DNA of 64,000 nucleotides from Rhodospirillales bacterium (GCA_018971565.1 JAGXAO010000001.1:43902-107901); one strand, 5' to 3'; shown: positions 46,664-57,847, numbered from the stretch's first letter. Notes: generated from the letters alone by a model not told the origin. Made by a program: numbers and translations.

Positions 46664-47250
46664 GCGCGCCGCCGCAGCAGCAGCACCCTAATTGCCCCGG
46701 CATTGCGCGCATGCGGGTGCGCCAGCCCCAGAATCAATGGCCGTAATGCCGGGGCGTTCAGCCAGTGCGGCAGTTCCCGCGCCAGAATTTCGCCATTGCC
46801 GGTAATAATCTCCACACAGCGCAAACCTGCCGCATACGACATGTGCAGAAACCGCAACACCTCCTGGTGCGCCCGCGCGGCGGTATGCCCATGCAGATCC
46901 AGCTTTGCCTCGGCGCGCATTTTCTGGGCGCTGAACCGGCTCCACGTGGCTTTATCAAGGCCTGAAGGTGTGGCGTTCACCGCCAGCCAGGCGGGCGGCC
47001 TGCCTGGTTTGGTGCGTGGCGGCCCGGTCTCTGCTGTTGGCTCCGGCGCGGCGGAGGCTGCGGCCATGGCCGGCGGTTCAACCAGCGCCGGCGGTTTGGT
47101 CCGCCCCGGCATCAGGCTGGTCAAGGTTCGGCTATAGGCCGCCCAGAGCTCCATATCCTCAGGGGAAAGCCCTTTTATTTTTCGCGTGCTTTTTCGCATG
47201 GCCGTGTTGTCATTCCCAACGCCGGGCGCGGGGGGTTTACGTGGTGGCAT
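46660..47250 (-). CDS. Smr/MutS2 C-terminal domain protein
   Basis: KLDLHGHTAARAHQEVLRFLHMSYAAGLRCVEIITGNG. Confidence 0.9.
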   Translation of the reverse strand: MPPRKPPAPGVGNDNTAMRKSTRKIKGLSPEDMELWAAYSRTLTSLMPGRTKPPALVEPPAMAAASAAPEPTAETGPPRTKPGRPPAWLAVNATPSGLDKATWSRFSAQKMRAEAKLDLHGHTAARAHQEVLRFLHMSYAAGLRCVEIITGNGEILARELPHWLNAPALRPLILGLAHPHARNAGAIRVLLLRRRA

Positions 47251-47264
47251 AATGCTGCCGGCCT

Positions 47265-47468
47265 TCACGCCCCGGCGGGCGGCTTAAAAAACAGCGAAGC
47301 CGCGGCCGCATGTGCCTTTTTACCAGATATTGCCTCGTTTACCCGGGCAATCTCAGCCTCCAGTTCGGCTATGTAGAGCGTCAGCTCCTCCACCCCCAAC
47401 CTGTCCAGCACGGGCGGTTCCAGCAGCTTTTTGGGCCTTTGCGGTAAATCTTCTTCTGAAATTGTCAT
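47265..47468 (-). CDS. DUF1192 family protein
   Basis: LDRLGVEELTLYIAELEAEIARVNEAI. Confidence 0.85.
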   Translation of the reverse strand: MTISEEDLPQRPKKLLEPPVLDRLGVEELTLYIAELEAEIARVNEAISGKKAHAAAASLFFKPPAGA

Positions 47469-47594
47469 GGAATACTATTGACCTCGGGGTAGCGCGGGCT
47501 TGATAAGCCGCGCCAGTTGAACTTGCGAGGCCGAAGCGAGTAACTATGTCCGTTCTGGGCGTCTCGGCCCGAAACGTATGAAGGTATCCGATCC

Positions 47595-48167
47595 ATGTCC
47601 CTGCCCCTTATGCCCAAAGCTACCGCAGTCTGGCTGATTGACAAGACCGGACTCACCTTTGAACAGATCGCCGAATTTTGCGGTATGCACCCGCTGGAAG
47701 TCCAGGCCATCGCGGATGGCGAGGTGGCGCAAGGCATTAATGGTTACGACCCCGTGGCCAATAAACAGATCACCGCTGAGGATATCGCCCGCTGCGAGGC
47801 AGATAGTACCCGCCGCCTGAAGCTGCTGCCGCAGCCGGAGATGCATAAAAAACAGAAAGGCGGGCGCTATACCCCGGTTGCCAAACGCAACGACCGGCCA
47901 GACGCCATCGCCTTCCTGCTCCGCAGCTACCCGCATCTCACTGATGCGCAGATCGTCAAGCTGCTCGGTACCACCAAGGACACCATCCAGAAAATCCGTG
48001 ACCGTTCGCATTGGAACAGCTCCAATATCAAACCGCGCGATCCTGTCATTCTGGGCCTGTGCAAGCAGGCAGACCTCAACGACGCCGTTTCCGCAGCGAA
48101 TGACCGCCTGACCCGCGAAGGGCTGACGCCACCCCCACCGCCCGGCCCAAGCACCGAAGCCGCCTGA
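47595..48167 (+). CDS. DUF1013 / TrcR-like cell-cycle transcriptional regulator
   Basis: LMPKATAVWLIDKTGLTFEQIAEFCGMHPLEVQAIADGEVAQGINGYDPVANKQIT. Confidence 0.92.
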   Translation: MSLPLMPKATAVWLIDKTGLTFEQIAEFCGMHPLEVQAIADGEVAQGINGYDPVANKQITAEDIARCEADSTRRLKLLPQPEMHKKQKGGRYTPVAKRNDRPDAIAFLLRSYPHLTDAQIVKLLGTTKDTIQKIRDRSHWNSSNIKPRDPVILGLCKQADLNDAVSAANDRLTREGLTPPPPPGPSTEAA

Positions 48168-48194
48168 AGCCGCGGCCAAGCCAAACTGCACGAA

Positions 48195-48218
48195 AAAGGG
48201 GGCCGCTTGGCCCCCTTT
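48195..48218. terminator. Rho-independent terminator
   Basis: AAAGGGGGCC-GCTT-GGCCCCCTTT perfect stem between convergent genes. Confidence 0.85.
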
Positions 48219-48242
48219 CCGTATTCGCCTTGGCGTGAACCC

Positions 48243-48410
48243 TCACTGCGTTCCTAGCCGTTCCATTTCTTCCTTAAGTCGCAATTTTTCCAGCTTCAAA
48301 CGGGATATGGCCATCATGTCGGGCTGTGGCCGCCTGTCTTCAGCGGCAATTTTGCTCTCAAGGCTGGCGTGCCGCCCCTTCAGGGCATCGATACGCGATT
48401 GCAGGTTCAT
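48243..48410 (-). CDS. YdcH/DUF465 family small protein (55 aa)
   Basis: Own translation: MNLQSRIDALKGRHASLESKIAAEDRRPQPDMMAISRLKLEKLRLKEEMERLGTQ*; below the ORF-track length cutoff. Confidence 0.85.
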   Translation of the reverse strand: MNLQSRIDALKGRHASLESKIAAEDRRPQPDMMAISRLKLEKLRLKEEMERLGTQ

Positions 48411-48552
48411 AATCTGTGGTGTCTCCTGTGGCTGTGGCCAACGAAACTCCGGGCTGCCCCCAATGGCTGGCAGATCAAGCCCGGAAGATCAGGCTAAACC
48501 CGATTTCGCCGAACTGTCACCTAAAATCCGGGTCAGATCGTTCGTGCCCGCA

Positions 48553-49374
48553 TCAATTTTGTGGATAACCGAATTTCTCCATCACCTGCCCGTGCGCAAT
48601 CCAAATTCTGGCGGTCTGCGCCGGTGTCAGCTTTTCCCGCCAGGCGCCTGCCCTGCCCGCCCGGAAAAATTTTCCGCCCTTGGCTCCATTGGCCTGGTAA
48701 CCCCCCTGCTCTTCCTGGCCTGAAAGTGCCGCAAAGCTGCTGAAATTGATCGCCCGGCGCAGGCGTTCCGGCTCGGGGGGTGCCCCCGCCGCGCCCAGAA
48801 ACCGGATAATCCGCCCAAAACCCCGCACCGGGTCCGCCAGCAGGTCTTCATACCGCACCAGCAGGCGGCGCGGTGCCGCCACCCAGGAGAGCGCATGGCC
48901 AGACCAGGAGGAGAGCAGTTCGAACACCTGTGCTCCGTCGCTGGCGTTGGCCGCCCCCTCCTGCCCCATGAAGTCGATGATCTCATCCACGCTCTTGCCA
49001 GTGTAAGCGGCGTAGGAAACCGCCACATCTCTTGGGTCGCGCACGATATAAATGGCCCCGGCCGTTGGCCCAGGCGTGCAGAGGCAAACCTCATGAACCG
49101 ATAAATTCGCGTTATGGGTTTTCACGAAAACCAGATCATCATGCAGTTTTGTCAGCGCAGCATGAACCTCAGGCCGTTTGGCCTGCACCGCCTGGGGCTC
49201 CAGCACCTCTCCTGGCCGCCCAAAAAACGCCATGGCGCATTCGGCCACGGAAAAATCCACCAGGCTGTTGATGCTATGCGGGATCTCGGCATCAACGATG
49301 TAATTATGCAGAAACGCCCGCACCCAGGTATTGCCGGATTTCGGGTAGGAGGCGAGCCAGACGAGCTTGCCCAT
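48553..49374 (-). CDS. Sulfotransferase domain protein
   Basis: LVWLASYPKSGNTWVRAFLHNYI (PAPS loop), IYIVRDPRDVAVSYA. Confidence 0.92.
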   Translation of the reverse strand: MGKLVWLASYPKSGNTWVRAFLHNYIVDAEIPHSINSLVDFSVAECAMAFFGRPGEVLEPQAVQAKRPEVHAALTKLHDDLVFVKTHNANLSVHEVCLCTPGPTAGAIYIVRDPRDVAVSYAAYTGKSVDEIIDFMGQEGAANASDGAQVFELLSSWSGHALSWVAAPRRLLVRYEDLLADPVRGFGRIIRFLGAAGAPPEPERLRRAINFSSFAALSGQEEQGGYQANGAKGGKFFRAGRAGAWREKLTPAQTARIWIAHGQVMEKFGYPQN

Positions 49375-49380
49375 GGCTGC

Positions 49381-52101
49381 TCAAGCCGCCTCGGCGGCTT
49401 CCTCAGTTGGCTGGTCCTGCCCGAACAGGAAGTCGATATCTGCCGCATTGAACGCCATGCCGCCCGCCTCCTGGAAGGCGATGCTGGCCAGCTCCGCCTT
49501 GCGCTGCTGCAATTCCAGAATCCGCTCTTCCACCGTCTCGGTGGCGATGAGCTTGTACACGAACACCGATTTGGTCTGGCCGATACGGTGCGCGCGGTCC
49601 GATGCCTGGGCCTCCACCGCCGGGTTCCACCACGGGTCGTAATGGATCACGGTATCCGCCGAGGTCAGGTTCAACCCGCGCCCGCCCGCCTTCAGCGAGA
49701 TCAGGAACAAAGGAACCTCCCCCGCCTCGAAACGCTGCACCGGGGTCGCGCGGTCGCGCGTGTCGCCGCGCAGCTCCACGAAGGGAATACCCGCCTCGTC
49801 CAGCCTTGGCTTGATCAAATCCAGCATCGAGGTGAATTGTGAGAAAACCAGGATGCGCCGCCCTTCGGGGATCAGCTCCTGCACCATCTCCATCAAATCA
49901 TCCAGCTTGGCGGAGCTTTCCGTGCCGCGCGAGTTGCCGAGCTTCACGAGGCGCGGGTCGCAGCAGGCCTGGCGCAGTTTCAGCAGCGCGTCCAGCACAA
50001 TTACCCGGCTCTGCGCCAGGGTGCGTTCGGCCATCTGCTCCTTCACGGTTTCGTACAAAGTGCCGCGAATGGTCTCGTAAAGCTCCCGCTGGTCCGGGGC
50101 GAGGGTGATGCGGCGCAGGATGGTGTGCTTGGGCGGCAGCTCTGTTGCCACCTCAGACTTTGTGCGCCGCATGATGAACGGCTGGATGCGGCTGATCAGT
50201 TGTCCGCGCACCACCGGGTCGGCGTTTTTCTCAATCGGCGTGCGGAAGCGTTTGGTAAAGCCGCGTCTGTCGCCCAAAAGCCCCGGCATCAGGAAGGCGA
50301 ATTGCGACCATAGCTCGTCCAGATTATTCTCAATCGGCGTGCCGGAAAGGCATATTTTGTTATCCGCCCGCAGCTGGCACACCGCGCGTGTGGCCCGTGC
50401 CTCGGGGGATTTGATGGCCTGCGCTTCGTCCAGCACCGCCAGATGCCAGGGCAGGGCACGCATGAACTCGATATCGCGGGTGAGCACCGTGTAGGTGGTC
50501 ACCACCACGTTCACCTCATCCAGATTATCCCGCTTTTCATGGCGCTCCATGCCGTGCAGCACCACAACGCTTAAATGCGGGGCGAATTTGCGCAGCTCGG
50601 CGGTCCAGTTCGCCACCAGCGAGGTTGGCACCACAATCAGCGCCGGGGCAGTGAGCCGGCCTTCGGCGTGCTCCACGCAGATATGCGCGATGGTCTGCGC
50701 GGTTTTGCCGAGGCCCATATCATCCGCGAGGAAGGCGCCCAGCCCGTGGCTCGCCAGATGTTGCAGCCAGTCCACGCCGTCCTGCTGGTATGGCCGCAAT
50801 GTGCCCTTAAACGCTTCGGGCACTTCTACCGGAATAATCTCCGGCTCGCCCCGGAACCGTTCCACATAGGCCTCGATATCCGCCGCGTTCTGCCAGGAAG
50901 TGGTCAGCACATCTTCCAGGTCCAGCACCGTGGCGGCGGCCCCAACCGGCAGCACCAGGTTTTTCTCGGCTGAACGCCCGGCTGCCTCGATCAGGTCGCC
51001 CATTACCGCCAGCAGGCGCTTGATCCGCTCCGCCGGCAGTTTGATAACGCGGCCATCCTCGAGCGAGGTGATAATCTCGCCCTCCACAATTTGCGCCGCC
51101 TCAATGCCGCCGCGCGCCAGCAAATGCTCCAGAATCGGCAGCAGCGGGTGGCGCTCGCCGTCAATCTCGATGCCGAATTCCAGGCTGAACGTGCCTTTCT
51201 CGCCATCCTGCACCACCATGTCCAGTTGGCCGACATTATCGGCCAGTTGCGGGCCGAAATTCGCGTCGATCTGGGCCTGCCAGCCCAAAGCCGCAAGTTC
51301 CGGCACTCGCACTGCAACGAAATGGTGCCATTTTGCCGCCGCTTCCTCGCCCCGGAACACCAGCACACGCTGGCCGCGCGCGGCTTTTCCATCCGCCACG
51401 CGCATCTGTACAAAGCCATCCGGGCGCAGCGCGTCCAGCGCCTGGGCCTCGGCGGCGGGGTCGCGGCGGATAAACGCGATCTGCCCGCCGGTGCGCACGC
51501 GCACGAACGGGTTTTCGTCCGAGCCATCTACCCGCACGCCGCCATAGTCGAAATCCAGCGTCAGCACGTCGATCATGCGCGGGCGGTCATGTTCATCTGG
51601 CCCATGCACCCGGCGCAGGCGCAGCACCGGCGCCATCGGGCGTTCCAGCACCGTGGCACCCGGCTCTGGCGCTTCCTGCGCCATGGGCAGCAAGGTGGCG
51701 GCCGGGCGCGCGCGCCGCCCGGTGGGGCGCGGGCGCACCGGCTGCGGGGTGTAGGTGCGTTCAGCGGCTGGCACGATGGTGTCGATCAGCCCCTTGGGCT
51801 CGGCTTTCCGCAATTCCGGGAATTTCGCCAGCGCGGCCAGCGCCGTGGCGGCCAGATGCCGGCAGCCGCGTTCCCCGCAGGTGCATTCGCGCTCGGCGAA
51901 GGAGATACGGCTGCCCTTTTTTTCCGGGGTGATGGAAGTGATGCGCCTGGTGCCGTCCATATCCTCGACAGCGCCTTCGATGGTGTCGCCCGCCAGCTTT
52001 ACATCTTTCACGAAGCCCAGCGCGATCACGCTCTGGGCCCGGCGGATGATGGCGGAATCGAAAACGCGGTCAAAATCTTCGGCGGAAAACGGCACCGGCA
52101 T
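49381..52101 (-). CDS. SNF2/RapA-like DEAD/DEAH helicase with SWIM-type zinc finger
   Basis: 906 aa; GAFLADDMGLGKTAQTIAHI, LDEAQAIKSP, SDRAHRIGQTKSVFVYKLIA; CTCGERGCRHLAA SWIM-like. Confidence 0.95.
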   Translation of the reverse strand: MPVPFSAEDFDRVFDSAIIRRAQSVIALGFVKDVKLAGDTIEGAVEDMDGTRRITSITPEKKGSRISFAERECTCGERGCRHLAATALAALAKFPELRKAEPKGLIDTIVPAAERTYTPQPVRPRPTGRRARPAATLLPMAQEAPEPGATVLERPMAPVLRLRRVHGPDEHDRPRMIDVLTLDFDYGGVRVDGSDENPFVRVRTGGQIAFIRRDPAAEAQALDALRPDGFVQMRVADGKAARGQRVLVFRGEEAAAKWHHFVAVRVPELAALGWQAQIDANFGPQLADNVGQLDMVVQDGEKGTFSLEFGIEIDGERHPLLPILEHLLARGGIEAAQIVEGEIITSLEDGRVIKLPAERIKRLLAVMGDLIEAAGRSAEKNLVLPVGAAATVLDLEDVLTTSWQNAADIEAYVERFRGEPEIIPVEVPEAFKGTLRPYQQDGVDWLQHLASHGLGAFLADDMGLGKTAQTIAHICVEHAEGRLTAPALIVVPTSLVANWTAELRKFAPHLSVVVLHGMERHEKRDNLDEVNVVVTTYTVLTRDIEFMRALPWHLAVLDEAQAIKSPEARATRAVCQLRADNKICLSGTPIENNLDELWSQFAFLMPGLLGDRRGFTKRFRTPIEKNADPVVRGQLISRIQPFIMRRTKSEVATELPPKHTILRRITLAPDQRELYETIRGTLYETVKEQMAERTLAQSRVIVLDALLKLRQACCDPRLVKLGNSRGTESSAKLDDLMEMVQELIPEGRRILVFSQFTSMLDLIKPRLDEAGIPFVELRGDTRDRATPVQRFEAGEVPLFLISLKAGGRGLNLTSADTVIHYDPWWNPAVEAQASDRAHRIGQTKSVFVYKLIATETVEERILELQQRKAELASIAFQEAGGMAFNAADIDFLFGQDQPTEEAAEAA

Positions 52102-52220
52102 CGTCTATCCCTTAACCCCTAAGCAATGGCCCCGGAGCGTCCGGGCGAAAGGGTGTAATACCGGCTTCTGGCGAAAAGACCAGAGGAATTAGGGTTAATC
52201 TTACGGGAGGCTGCCCCGAG

Positions 52221-53885
52221 CTATTTGATAAGGTTGGTGAATCCGTTGGTTAGCGGGTAGCGCCTGTCCCGCCCGAAGGCTTTCGCGGTAATCTTTACCC
52301 CCGGCGGGGCCTGGCGGCGCTTATATTCGGCGCGGTCCAGCAATTTTATCACCCGCAGCACCGTCGCGCGCTCGAACCCCTGTGCCACGATCTCATCGGC
52401 TGAGCGCTCACCCTCGATCAGCTGCGCCAAAATGGCATCCAGCACGTCGTAGGGCGGCAAGCTGTCCTGGTCGGTCTGGTTCTCGCGCAATTCGGCCGAG
52501 GGCGGCTTGGTGATGACCCGCTCCGGCATGGCTGGCCCTGGTTTCGTCAGCGCCCCTTGCGGGTGGTTTTCGTTGCGCCAGCGCGAGAGCTCGAACACCG
52601 TGGTCTTGTAGATATCCTTCAGCACCGAGTAGCCGCCGCACATATCGCCATAGAGTGTCGCATACCCTACGGACATTTCGGACTTATTGCCCGTGGTCAG
52701 CAGCATCGGCCCGAATTTATTGGAAAGCGCCATCAGAATCAGCCCGCGCGCGCGGGACTGCAGGTTTTCCTCGGTGATATCCGGCTGCGTTGCCGCGAAG
52801 GCCGGGGCCAGAGCCTTGCTGAACGCCTCCATTGCCCCGGAAATGGGGATGGTTTCGTACGGAATGCCCAACATTTCGGCACAGGCGGCGGCATCTTCCA
52901 GGCTGTGGGCTGAGGTATAGGGGCTGGGCAGCATAACGGCGCGCACGCGCCCAGGCCCCAGCGCATCGGCGGCCACGGCGGCGGAAATGGCGGAATCGAT
53001 GCCGCCGGAAAGCCCCAGCACCACGCCGGGGAAGCCGTTCTTGTTCACATAATCCCGCAGGCCCCACATCATCGCCTGGTAGATCAGCGCCAGGCGCTCT
53101 GGCTCCGGCGGCAGAGGCTGAGGTTCACAAACCAGGCCGGTTGCTGTGCGGCTCCAGCGTGTGAGGGTGATGGCTTCCGCGAAATACGGCATCTGCACCG
53201 CCAAGCTCCGGTCGGCGTTCAGCACGAAGGAGGCACCGTCGAACACCACCTCATCCTGCCCGCAAACCTGTGCAGCGAACAAATAAGGCAAGCCGGTTTC
53301 CACTACACGCTCCACCGCCAGCGTCACCCTCACGTCCTGTTTGCCGTCCTCATAAGGCGAGCCGTTGATGGAAAGCAGCATCTCCGCGCCGGTCTCGGCC
53401 AAAGTTTCAGAGACATGCGGCAGCCACCAATCCTCACAGATCATCAGCCCGATCCGGAATCCCCGGAACGGCACCGGCCCGCAAGGCGCGCCCGCATCAA
53501 ACACCCGCTTCTCATCGAACACGCCGTAATTGGGCAGCTCCACCTTCGCCCGGCGCGCGGCGATGCGCCCGCCTTCCAGCAAAAACGCGGCATTGTGCAG
53601 CTTTTCGCCGTCCCGCCAGGGCAGGCCCACAATCAGCCCTGGCCCGCCATCGGCGGTGTCTTTCGCCAGTTCCGCCGCTGCCGCCTCGCACGCGGCCACG
53701 AAAGCCGGTTTCAGCACCAGGTCTTCCGGCGGGTACCCGGCAATGGACAGTTCTGGCGTCACCACGAGGTCGGCACCCAGCCTCGCCCCTTCCGCCCGCG
53801 CGGCTCGGATTTTGGTGACATTCTTGTCGATGGCGCCCAGATGCAGGTTGATCTGCGCGATGGCTATGTTCAGCGTTCCGGTCAT
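52221..53885 (-). CDS. nadE: Glutamine-dependent NAD+ synthase
   Basis: N-terminal nitrilase domain; VLGLSGGIDSAISAAVAADALG; TTGNKSEMSVGYATLYGDMCGGYS. Confidence 0.96.
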   Translation of the reverse strand: MTGTLNIAIAQINLHLGAIDKNVTKIRAARAEGARLGADLVVTPELSIAGYPPEDLVLKPAFVAACEAAAAELAKDTADGGPGLIVGLPWRDGEKLHNAAFLLEGGRIAARRAKVELPNYGVFDEKRVFDAGAPCGPVPFRGFRIGLMICEDWWLPHVSETLAETGAEMLLSINGSPYEDGKQDVRVTLAVERVVETGLPYLFAAQVCGQDEVVFDGASFVLNADRSLAVQMPYFAEAITLTRWSRTATGLVCEPQPLPPEPERLALIYQAMMWGLRDYVNKNGFPGVVLGLSGGIDSAISAAVAADALGPGRVRAVMLPSPYTSAHSLEDAAACAEMLGIPYETIPISGAMEAFSKALAPAFAATQPDITEENLQSRARGLILMALSNKFGPMLLTTGNKSEMSVGYATLYGDMCGGYSVLKDIYKTTVFELSRWRNENHPQGALTKPGPAMPERVITKPPSAELRENQTDQDSLPPYDVLDAILAQLIEGERSADEIVAQGFERATVLRVIKLLDRAEYKRRQAPPGVKITAKAFGRDRRYPLTNGFTNLIK

Positions 53886-53897
53886 CTTGTCGCTCGC

Positions 53898-55031
53898 TCA
53901 GGCTTTCGGCTGGCGGAGCAAAAACTCACGCCCGATCTTCACGCGCGGCACACCGTCATACGCCACGATATCCGCCGTGGCATAAGTCTCGCTCCAGCTC
54001 TCGGGAATAAAGCTGCCCGTCCCCACCACGTCTATGGGCGCTTTCGCATCCGCCATCACGGAGCATTTCTCCACCCCGAAGCCGGAGGAGGCGACGATCT
54101 TCACCGGCGCGAACCCGGCCGCGTTCAGCGTCTCGCGCATTTTCCAGATGGCGGCGGCTGAAACCCCGGTGCCGATGAGGTAACCAAGCTCCCGCTGGCT
54201 GCGGTAGCGGCGCAGCGCGCCGGAGGCATTGCGCTCCAGCACGGCATAGCTCTCCTGCGGGCCCAGCCCTTCCAGGTAACGCCCGCCATGCGTATCCAGC
54301 CGTACGGAAAGCTTGCCTGAAGCCGCCATTTCGGGAAAATGGCGGCAGACTTCCAGCGTATCCGTCACCTCCTGCCCGAAATAATCCGAAAGCACGGTCA
54401 GCGGTTCATCCGGAAAGGTTTCCACGAACATCTCGGCGGCGCGCAAGGTGGACCCGGCATAGCCGATCAGCGCATGGGGCATCGTGCCATAGCCGCGCGG
54501 CGCGTTGAAGTAATGCGCTGTCCAGTCATTGGCGTTGCCGATGAAGCCCTTCGCCCCCTCGGCCTTCGCGGCGCGGGAGCCGACAGCGCAGGCATAGGCC
54601 ATGATCTCCTGCATCTCTGCCCCGGCGCAATGCCGCGCCTCCATGGCCAGGAACGCGGTGTTTGGCAGGGCGGCGGCCATCTGAAAGGCATTATGCGCAG
54701 CAACACAGGCCGCACCTATTTTCTGCAACGCCAGGGTCTCAAGGTCAGCGAGTGCGATGAAACTGCCGGTGACATAGGCCAGCGGTTCGCCTGCCCCCAC
54801 CCATTCGCCTTCCTTGTGCGGTAGCTCGATCCTGAATTCCTGCCCCCGCGCGGCGCCAACCGCGCGCAGCCAATCCACCATGATCGCGGGCGCGCACACA
54901 ACCGGGCGGCGGAGAAAGATGGCATAGGTTACAACCGCATCGCCGAACTTGGTAACAATCTGGCGCGTGCGGTTGAAATAGGCATCGGTCCGGGCGGCGA
55001 TCTCGCCGTCCGAAAGCGGCGCCGGGTTCAC
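53898..55031 (-). CDS. Nicotinate phosphoribosyltransferase
   Basis: [28 protein letters not shown]..., [28 protein letters not shown] start overlapping the DAHP synthase stop by 4 nt; the annotated upstream extension is out of frame with the neighbour. Confidence 0.9.
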   Translation of the reverse strand: MNPAPLSDGEIAARTDAYFNRTRQIVTKFGDAVVTYAIFLRRPVVCAPAIMVDWLRAVGAARGQEFRIELPHKEGEWVGAGEPLAYVTGSFIALADLETLALQKIGAACVAAHNAFQMAAALPNTAFLAMEARHCAGAEMQEIMAYACAVGSRAAKAEGAKGFIGNANDWTAHYFNAPRGYGTMPHALIGYAGSTLRAAEMFVETFPDEPLTVLSDYFGQEVTDTLEVCRHFPEMAASGKLSVRLDTHGGRYLEGLGPQESYAVLERNASGALRRYRSQRELGYLIGTGVSAAAIWKMRETLNAAGFAPVKIVASSGFGVEKCSVMADAKAPIDVVGTGSFIPESWSETYATADIVAYDGVPRVKIGREFLLRQPKA

Positions 55032-56419
55032 GCAGTGGCCCGGGACGCGCGGCGGGATTTCAGCTCCTCGGCCAGATAGAACGCCACCTCCAGCGCCTGC
55101 TCGGCATTCAGGCGCGGGTCGCAGAAGGTTTCGTAGCGCGTGCCCAGCCCTTCCTCGGAAAGGCCGCGCGCGCCGCCGATGCACTCGGTCACGTCCTGCC
55201 CGGTCATCTCCAGATGCGCCCCGCCCGCGATGGTGCCTTCCGCCTCATGCGCGTCGAAAAAGCCCTGCAACTCCGCCACGATATCGCCGAACCGTCGTGT
55301 CTTCACCTTGGCGGCGGTGGTAATGCCGTTGCCATGCATGGCATCGCTCAGCCACACCGGGGTGCGCCCGGCGGCTTTCACCGCGCGCAGCAAGGGCGGC
55401 AGTTTTTCCGCCACCTTGCCCGCCCCCATGCGGGTGATCAGCGTCAGGCGTCCCGGCTCATTCTCCGGGTCCAGCACATCCATAATCCGCAGCAGGTCGT
55501 CCGCTTCCATGCTGGGGCCCACCTTCATGCCGATCGGGTTCTTGATTCCGCGCATGAACTCCACATGCGCGCCGTCAAGCTGGCGGGTGCGGTCGCCAAT
55601 CCAGAGGAAATGCGCAGAGCAGGCATAGGAATCGCCGGTGGTGGAATCCACCCGGGTCAGCGCCTGCTCGTAAGGCAGCAGCAGCGCCTCGTGGCTGGTG
55701 TAGAATTCCGTCTCGCGGATCTGCGGTGTCGCGTCGCTGCCCAGGCCGCATGCGGCCATGAAGCTCAGCGTCTCGTCGATGCGCGTGGCGAGGTCCTGGT
55801 ACTTCGCCGCCAGCGGCGAGGATTGCACAAAATCCAGGTTCCAGCGGTGTACCTGGTGCAGGTCCGCATAACCGCCGGAGGCGAAAGCCCGCAGCAGGTT
55901 CAACGTGCCGGCGGACTGGAAATAGCCGAACTCCATGCGTGCCGGGTCCGGAATGCGCGCCTCGGCCGAGAATTCCGGCCCGTTGATGATGTCGCCGCGA
56001 TAGGAGGGCAGGGTCTCGCCACCGATGGTCTCGGTATCTGATGAGCGCGGCTTGGCGAACTGCCCGGCCATGCGGCCCAGCTTCACCACCGGCATGGCGC
56101 CGCCGAAGGTCAGCACCACCGCCATCTGCAGCAGCACACGGAAGGTGTCGCGGATGATGTTGGCGGTGAAATCCCCGAAGCTCTCGGCGCAATCCCCGCC
56201 TTGCAGCACAAAGGCCTGTCCTTTGGCGGCGCGGGCAAGCTGCGCCTTCAGGTTTCGCGCCTCGCCGGCGAAAACCAGCGGCGGAAACTTGGCCAGCCGT
56301 GCTTCCATGGCGGCCAGCTTGTCCGGGTTCGGGTAGCTTGGCACCTGCCGGATAGGGCAGGTGCGCCAGCTTTGCGGGGTCCAGCCGTCGTTTATTCCGG
56401 CTGGGGTGATCGTATCCAT
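55028..56419 (-). CDS. Class II 3-deoxy-7-phosphoheptulonate synthase
   Basis: [69 protein letters not shown]. Confidence 0.96.
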   Translation of the reverse strand: MDTITPAGINDGWTPQSWRTCPIRQVPSYPNPDKLAAMEARLAKFPPLVFAGEARNLKAQLARAAKGQAFVLQGGDCAESFGDFTANIIRDTFRVLLQMAVVLTFGGAMPVVKLGRMAGQFAKPRSSDTETIGGETLPSYRGDIINGPEFSAEARIPDPARMEFGYFQSAGTLNLLRAFASGGYADLHQVHRWNLDFVQSSPLAAKYQDLATRIDETLSFMAACGLGSDATPQIRETEFYTSHEALLLPYEQALTRVDSTTGDSYACSAHFLWIGDRTRQLDGAHVEFMRGIKNPIGMKVGPSMEADDLLRIMDVLDPENEPGRLTLITRMGAGKVAEKLPPLLRAVKAAGRTPVWLSDAMHGNGITTAAKVKTRRFGDIVAELQGFFDAHEAEGTIAGGAHLEMTGQDVTECIGGARGLSEEGLGTRYETFCDPRLNAEQALEVAFYLAEELKSRRASRATA

Positions 56420-56476
56420 GCTCTCTCCAGGAGGCGTTCCTATCCGCCCTTTATAAACGGTATTTAAGAACCATGG

Positions 56477-57847
56477 CTACACGGGGCCAGTCTCGGGCCC
56501 AACAACCCTGGTCTGTGTCCGCAGGGTCACGAACTCTTCTGCTGCCGTGGGGTGGATGCCGATAGTGCGGTCGAAATCCGCCTTGGTGGCCCCGGTGATG
56601 ATCGCCACGGCCAGCCCTTGCATAATCTCCGGCGCATCCTCGCCCAGCATATGCGCGCCGATCACCTTGTCCGTCTTCGCATCCACGATCAGCTTCATCA
56701 CACTCTGCCGTTTGCGGCCAGAAATGGCATGGCGCATGGGGGTAAAGCGGGTGAGGAAAATCTTCGCGCCATCTGGCCGCTTCGCCGCCTCCGCCTCGTT
56801 CACCCCCACCGTGGCAATGGGCGGGATGGAGAACACCGCCGTCGGCACCATCTCAAGGCTCACCCCGCGAGGCTTGTTGCCGAACAGTGTATCGGCAAGT
56901 GCGTGGCCTTCGGCGGTGGCCACCGGGGTCAGGTTCAGCCGGTCGGTCACATCCCCCAGCGCGTAGATATGCGGCACATTGGTGGTGAAATCCTCGCCAA
57001 TTTTCACCTCGCCCGCTGGCCCGGTTTCAATCCCGGCAGCCTCCAGGTTCAGCCCCCTGGTATTGGGCGCCCGGCCGGTGGCGAAAAACACCACATCCAC
57101 ATCCAGCACTGAAAGGTCGGAGAGGGCGAGGCATTGTTTGCCGTCCTCCAGCGCAATGCTTTCCGGCACGCAGCCGGGGTGCAGCACCACTTTATTCTCC
57201 TTCAACTCATCGGCAAGCCCGAGCCGCAAATCCTCATCGAACCCGCGCAAGGGCAGCGGCTGGCGGTAGACCAGATGCGTCTCCACCCCCAACCCCGCGA
57301 ACACGCCCGCGAATTCCACGGCGATGTAGCCGCCGCCCACTACCGCCACGCGCTTCGGCAATTGCTTCATCACGAAAATATCGTCGGAGACGATGGCGTG
57401 TTCCGCGCCCGGAATGTCGAGCCCTGTAGGATGACCGCCGGTGGCGATGACGATCCGCTCGGCGGTAATTTTCTGCCCGCCGACATCCAGGGTATGCGCG
57501 TCGATAAAGCTCGCCTTCGCGTCGAAAATCTTTGCCCCCGCCTGCTCCAGCAAACGGGTATAGATGCCGTTCAGCCGGGAAATTTCCTTGTCCTTCGCTG
57601 CGATCAGCCGGGACCAGTCATAGCCGGTTTTGGCGATATCCCAGCCGAAACCGCGCGCGTCATCGGCCATCGCGCCATATTCGGCCGCCATCACCATGAA
57701 CTTCTTCGGAACACAGCCAACATTCACGCAGGTGCCGCCCCAGAAGCGGGATTCGGCGATGCCTACCCGCGCCCCATGCGAAGCCGCGATGCGGGCGCAG
57801 CGCACACCGGCCGAACCGCCGCCGATCACGAAAAGGTCAAAATCCAT
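56477..57847 (-). CDS. gor: Glutathione-disulfide reductase
   Basis: MDFDLFVIGGGSAGVRCARIAASHGARVGIAESRFWGGTCVNVGCVPKKFMV. Confidence 0.94.
   Translation of the reverse strand: MDFDLFVIGGGSAGVRCARIAASHGARVGIAESRFWGGTCVNVGCVPKKFMVMAAEYGAMADDARGFGWDIAKTGYDWSRLIAAKDKEISRLNGIYTRLLEQAGAKIFDAKASFIDAHTLDVGGQKITAERIVIATGGHPTGLDIPGAEHAIVSDDIFVMKQLPKRVAVVGGGYIAVEFAGVFAGLGVETHLVYRQPLPLRGFDEDLRLGLADELKENKVVLHPGCVPESIALEDGKQCLALSDLSVLDVDVVFFATGRAPNTRGLNLEAAGIETGPAGEVKIGEDFTTNVPHIYALGDVTDRLNLTPVATAEGHALADTLFGNKPRGVSLEMVPTAVFSIPPIATVGVNEAEAAKRPDGAKIFLTRFTPMRHAISGRKRQSVMKLIVDAKTDKVIGAHMLGEDAPEIMQGLAVAIITGATKADFDRTIGIHPTAAEEFVTLRTQTRVVGPETGPV

Noticed and set aside
51091-52122. 343-aa plus-strand ORF opposite the SNF2 helicase
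   Set aside because: Low-complexity antisense translation with His/Arg/Gln bias; the helicase frame is unambiguous.
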